Shown here piece by piece: positions 9,086 through 12,041 of a stretch of 12,041 nucleotides of DNA. Under the pieces are notes generated by a model that searched no databases, was not told the origin of the DNA, and saw only the letters and a program-made list of their open reading frames with translations. Source of the DNA: Mucidula mucida (Eukaryota > Basidiomycota > Agaricomycetes > Agaricales > Physalacriaceae); contig JADNYV010000951.1 of NCBI GenBank assembly GCA_015501055.1, forward strand, positions 1 through 12,041, given 5' to 3'. The translations under genes were made by a program, and so were the position numbers. Position 1 is the first letter of the stretch. Every line of letters starts with the position of its first letter.

Positions 9086-10076
9086 CCATAGTACATGTTT
9101 CCTATTTGAGCGGGCCTTAACCGTAAGACCGAGCGCGGATAAGTATAGCAAAGACACGGCAGGAGCGTGTGTGTATCGTTTAATAATCAAGCCGTGACGT
9201 GGGCGTGAGTTCTTTGCTGGCAGGGAGTTTTGACATCGAGTAGCGGCCAGTCATCTGCTGCCAGTACTGTATGTCATCAGACAAGAGTCAATTAGTGTAC
9301 TAGACGAGGACCATGGTGGTTGGAAATCCTGAAAGGACAACCTCCCGTCGATTCGCGCCGGCGGCATAGTAGCCGCGGAAGCAAACAAAATTCGACCAAC
9401 TTAACTTTCGACGCCCATCATCGCCTCTAGAGTTTCTTTTCCGGAGCCAGCACTGAAAGCCATCTACATCTTGGCTCAAAACGTTCGACCGGACTACTTG
9501 TCCCCCTCTATACGTCGGCTGTGCAGGAATTCGGGTCGTAGGGCAGAGATTGACTCGATGAACAGTTATTTCGTACTAGTCGACCATCTCAACCTTGCCC
9601 TGCGCTTCCGGAAGAGGTCAGACATTGGTTATAAAGAGCGTTAGTGGATGCAAGTACTCGTTTTCTTTTGAGAGCTTACGCTCTGCGTTATTAGAACAGC
9701 GCTGTATAACAGTCCAGCTTATGCTAAGGAATTCTCCCAGAGGTGTCGCCCCTCAATGCATGCGCGCGCCCATCGACGAAACAATCAATCACGAGCTTGA
9801 GCCACGAATCACTTTCGGTTTTCGAAAACATTTGATGCCCTTCAAAGTAATGTATGTACTTCGTCGATATCCTACAAAGCCATGCCTTCGTCAACTCGGA
9901 CCCGTTCTCTGGGGGTATCTGATCCTCGCCTGATGACTGATTGACTTTCTGGCAGGGTGAGTCGATAAACCGCATAACATGTCTACGATCCTAGCGACAG
10001 GAGTTTAGCAGAATCCTTCTTATACTGGGACAGAACGCAGGAACCGTTGATTCCCTCTTGCCCTCTGATTTCCACA
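9086..10076. other. intergenic region between AKR promoter and gene A copy 2
   Basis: No gene is supported in this roughly 1 kb. Open stretches at 9595-9933 (+) and 9724-9975 (-) overlap antisense and have no recognisable motif. The last 90 nt (from about 9985) align with the region just upstream of gene A copy 1. Weaker similarity to 395-530 may extend the duplication further left (shared ACTGATTGACT near 495 and 9934). A TATA-like TTATACT at about 10019, some 55 nt before the gene A start, aligns with CATAAA at about 569 in copy 1. Confidence 0.45.
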
Positions 10077-11058
10077 ATGTCTGCTACGGCCACCACTTCC
10101 GCTCTTTCCCGCTGCATCGCCTGGTTCCTCGGGAAATCCATGAGATTGACCAATGGAGGACTGCTCGAAGCGACCGAAGAGTTGCGCATAGTGAGCTGGC
10201 TCCTTTAATCGAGGACGTCAATACTGACACATGCAGCCCGCGCCTACTACACTCGAGGATGCTTACTATCCATTCCAGCTCGCCGCCTCCGACACGGGCG
10301 CGGCGCTCTCTGCTTTACCGCAGCATTCGCCCCTTGATTTTCTTGAGCTTTCTCTCCTTTGCGCCGCTCAAGGGATCGCCATCATACCTGAGGAGCCGCA
10401 GAATGCTGTGTTGCGCACTGCAGTGGCCGCTGCGACTAAGGTTACAGTTGTCAAATTCGTCGAACCGATCCCAAATGAAGTCGAGGTACGAATTCCTGAG
10501 GCTGAGGCTGATGCTCCTGCTCATGTTGACCCTCAGAGATTCGCTCCTACCCCGACTATATCTCTCACACCACCAACTCCCACGAAGAGGAAGCCCAAGG
10601 CTGACTGCAGATCCTTTACCCCTCTTCAGAGCATCGCCAATGCTCCCGGGACATTGAGGCCCAGCGGTAGATGGCATGGCAGGAAGCATACCTCCAGCCG
10701 ACGAGCGCATGATAAAGAAAATTTCGCGCCAGTGACTGCTAGCCGCCCATTGAAAACAAGAGAGGAGCGGCTTAAGGCATATACGCCGCCTGCCGCCTCC
10801 TTGGTCTACGCCAAGGTCAAGAAAATATCTCCCGATGCCCGACATCACATAGATTTTAGATCGCTCGTAGGTTCTCCATCTGATATACCCTCCTGCTATA
10901 CAGTTCTGCTCTTCGATTTGCTTGCTACCTTGCTACTATATCTTCTACGCTACAATTTTATTACTCGTTCCTTACTTTACAGCTTTCTACTATCTGTGTC
11001 CACTGCTCGCGCGGTGTTGAAGCAGATCTGTCCTGTCAACTACCTATACCTTCCTTGA
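10077..11058 (+). CDS. gene A copy 2: unrecognised basic protein with KEN-box-like and T-P-x-K motifs
   Basis: I do not recognise the family. Exon 1 is 10077-10190 (38 codons, MSATATTSAL start). The intron is 10191-10236 (GTGAGC, branch CTGAC, ATGCAG; 46 nt). Exon 2 runs from 10237 to TGA 11056-11058, giving 311 residues. Visible in order: an Ala/Leu-rich N-terminal half; LTPPTPTKRKPK at about 148-159 (T-P-x-K plus a basic nuclear-signal-like stretch); HDKENFAP at 196-203, with KEN at 198-200 (10714-10722); a basic RPLKTREERLK segment; AYTPP; and HHIDF at 241-245. KEN boxes in KENxxP context are known degrons of the anaphase-promoting complex, so a cell-cycle-regulated nuclear protein is possible but inferred. 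The last 55 or so residues are strongly hydrophobic, come from T-rich DNA and overlap the first hairpin repeat; copy 1 has a stop before this. A further in-frame intron at 10486-10536 is possible. Confidence 0.65.
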
Positions 11059-11118
11059 CGCTATTTTTCCCTTGTTAGTATCTGTTAGTCCACTGTTCGC
11101 GCGGGTGTTGAAGCAGAT
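10992..11118. repeat. tandem hairpin-forming repeat array 2 (two clear units)
   Basis: Units lie at 10992-11027 (36 nt) and 11080-11118 (39 nt), starts 88 nt apart, with the same core as array 1. A decayed third unit may begin at about 11168 (GTCTG, no 3' arm), again 88 nt on. Both clear units keep ATCTG/CAGAT ends. The inner stem is CTGCT/AGCAG in the first; in the second it is CTGTT/AGCAG, which still pairs through one G-U. The first unit is read as protein at the end of gene A copy 2. Confidence 0.75.
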
Positions 11119-11189
11119 TTTTCATTTTTTTGTATTTCCAACTTTACAACTGCCTTCTTTTGCTATTGTCTGTTCGTGCTGTATTTCGT

Positions 11190-11701
11190 TTAGGATTTTC
11201 GAGGTCGTTGATGATGCGCAAGGACACCTATGTAGTTGATGAATTTCAATCTATCACCTTCTGGCTGGGACGAAAACGGTGATTTCTTCCTGGCGTGTTG
11301 GGGACGACACCCTCGGTGCCCACCTTTAATAGTAAAGTTCATGTCGATCGCGTGAAGCATAGACGCGTGTTGTGGCCGCAAAAGGCAATTCGCACCTTTG
11401 CAAATTCCCACTTCGTGTCCCATTTATAGTATCTCGAGAGTCCACCGTACGTCTTGCGACTCGCGGCTAAGTAGTCGCAAACCCCAACTTCAAGTTTCAC
11501 GAGCCGCAGCTTCTCGACAACGCCAAAACATCTAAGTAATGTAGATTTTGCCTTGGCTTTTTCCTCATGCTTGGACAATGCTAAAACATCGACAATGAGC
11601 AAATGAGCAGGCGAATCTAGGAAACAAGAACGTGGCGTCGCCTGCTCTATGACGGCAAACCCTCGAGCAAAAAGCACACAAAGAGCACACAGGATTTTCA
11701 T
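11190..11701 (-). pseudogene. gene B copy 2, unrecognised, probably frame broken
   Basis: The minus-strand reading begins at an ATG at 11701 (MKILCALCVLF, hydrophobic), continues through a Lys/Glu-rich helix-like segment (HEEKAKAKSTLLR), KLRLVKLEVGV and YYKWDTKWEFAKV near 11390, and stops at 11339. A second frame opens at the same place with MLHAIDMNF and runs to TAA at 11190. Gene B copy 1 has TRWDLSKL directly followed by DNVLHAID in one frame, so copy 2 has probably lost its frame near 11360-11385 (or has an intron I cannot place). I do not recognise the protein. It is convergent with gene A copy 2, with hairpin array 2 between them. The 5' part has no counterpart that I can see in copy 1. 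Confidence 0.38.
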
Positions 11702-11874
11702 GAAAGTCTATAACATTGTTCACGCGCCTCATGCTTGCCATGTAGCACGCCAAAGTCCCGAAATGCATTGAACCGACTTGGCGAACAATGAGAGAAGCGC
11801 CTATTGGGTCCGCCGCTAGGACCAGAACAAAGGCGCCTGTGCCACGGCATAAAGACTGGCGCGCGCCGTTGCCT

Positions 11875-12041
11875 ATGTCCCACAATTCGCCTCAACACCT
11901 CTGTCAACATGTCCGCCTCCTCGAGCTCAACACACGATTACAGCTGGTGCACATATGCGATGGGCATGACATGACTGGAAGAGCCGAACTCCTAGACGAA
12001 CTCCGACAACACCGCGCTTGACTTTTACAGATATATCAACA
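11875..12041 (+). CDS. possible 5' end of a gene running off the right edge
   Basis: Two ATGs are candidates. The one at 11875 opens 48 codons (MSHNSPQHLC...ELLDELRQHR) to a TGA at 12019-12021. The one at 11909 has a better start context (CAACATGTCC) and a Ser-rich start (MSASSSSTHDY), but stops after 21 codons. TTTTACAG at 12025-12032 could be an intron acceptor. No family is recognised and the call is weak. Confidence 0.2.

Larger units (their letters stand above)
9985..11560. repeat. duplicated module, copy 2 (gene A, hairpin array, gene B)
   Basis: This is the counterpart of about 530-2040 in the same orientation, some 9.5 kb away. It is the better-kept copy: gene A is open throughout here. 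Identity is highest over the gene A 3' half and the hairpin repeats. The two copies flank the kinase/BTB/AKR block. Confidence 0.75.

Noticed and set aside
9595..9975. Overlapping open frames of 112 (+) and 83 (-) codons
   Set aside because: There is no recognisable motif, splice pattern or start context, and the two mutually antisense frames cannot both be supported. Part of the region weakly resembles DNA upstream of gene A copy 1.
10315..10848. 177-codon open frame antisense to gene A copy 2
   Set aside because: Its composition mirrors the sense gene; the sense frame has the intron, motifs and paralogue support.

Overview
The window looks like nuclear DNA of an agaricomycete (mushroom-forming basidiomycete) fungus. 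Genes are split by many 44-54 nt GT-AG introns, intergenic gaps are short, and the central genes belong to families expanded in these fungi: a FunK1-type fungal protein kinase, an agaricomycete-style BTB/POZ protein and a YakC-like aldo/keto reductase (AKR). No rRNA, tRNA, CRISPR, prokaryotic or viral gene was recognised.

Layout: (1) 1-416, the 3' end of an unrecognised + strand gene cut by the window edge. (2) About 530-2040, copy 1 of a duplicated module: a broken + strand gene ('gene A'), three short hairpin-forming repeats, and a convergent - strand remnant ('gene B'). (3) 2785-5495, the FunK1 kinase on +, behind a clear TATA box. (4) 5631-6763, a BTB/POZ gene on -, convergent with the kinase. 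(5) 7408-9043, an 11-exon AKR on -, with its own TATA box. (6) About 9985-11560, copy 2 of the module: gene A open over 311 codons, two more hairpin repeats, and gene B. (7) From about 11875, possibly the start of a further + strand gene.

The main oddity is the damage pattern. The kinase C-terminal half, the BTB gene and the AKR all keep recognisable protein motifs and correct splice junctions, yet are interrupted by many frame breaks. Nearly all of these look like the loss of one base, often from a short run of identical bases. Either the locus is decaying by small deletions, or the assembly carries uncorrected single-base deletions; the sequence alone cannot decide. I label these three genes pseudogenes as read, with that caveat.

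The most interesting candidate biology is the duplicated A/B module. Gene A encodes an unrecognised basic protein with a KEN-box-like motif in KENxxP form, Cdk-type T-P-x-K sites and a basic nuclear-localisation-like stretch. The KEN motif is kept in both copies. Between the convergent 3' ends of A and B sits a roughly 77-88 bp-periodic array of 36-39 nt elements with inverted ends, including one compensatory base-pair change. The central genes show no obvious shared pathway.
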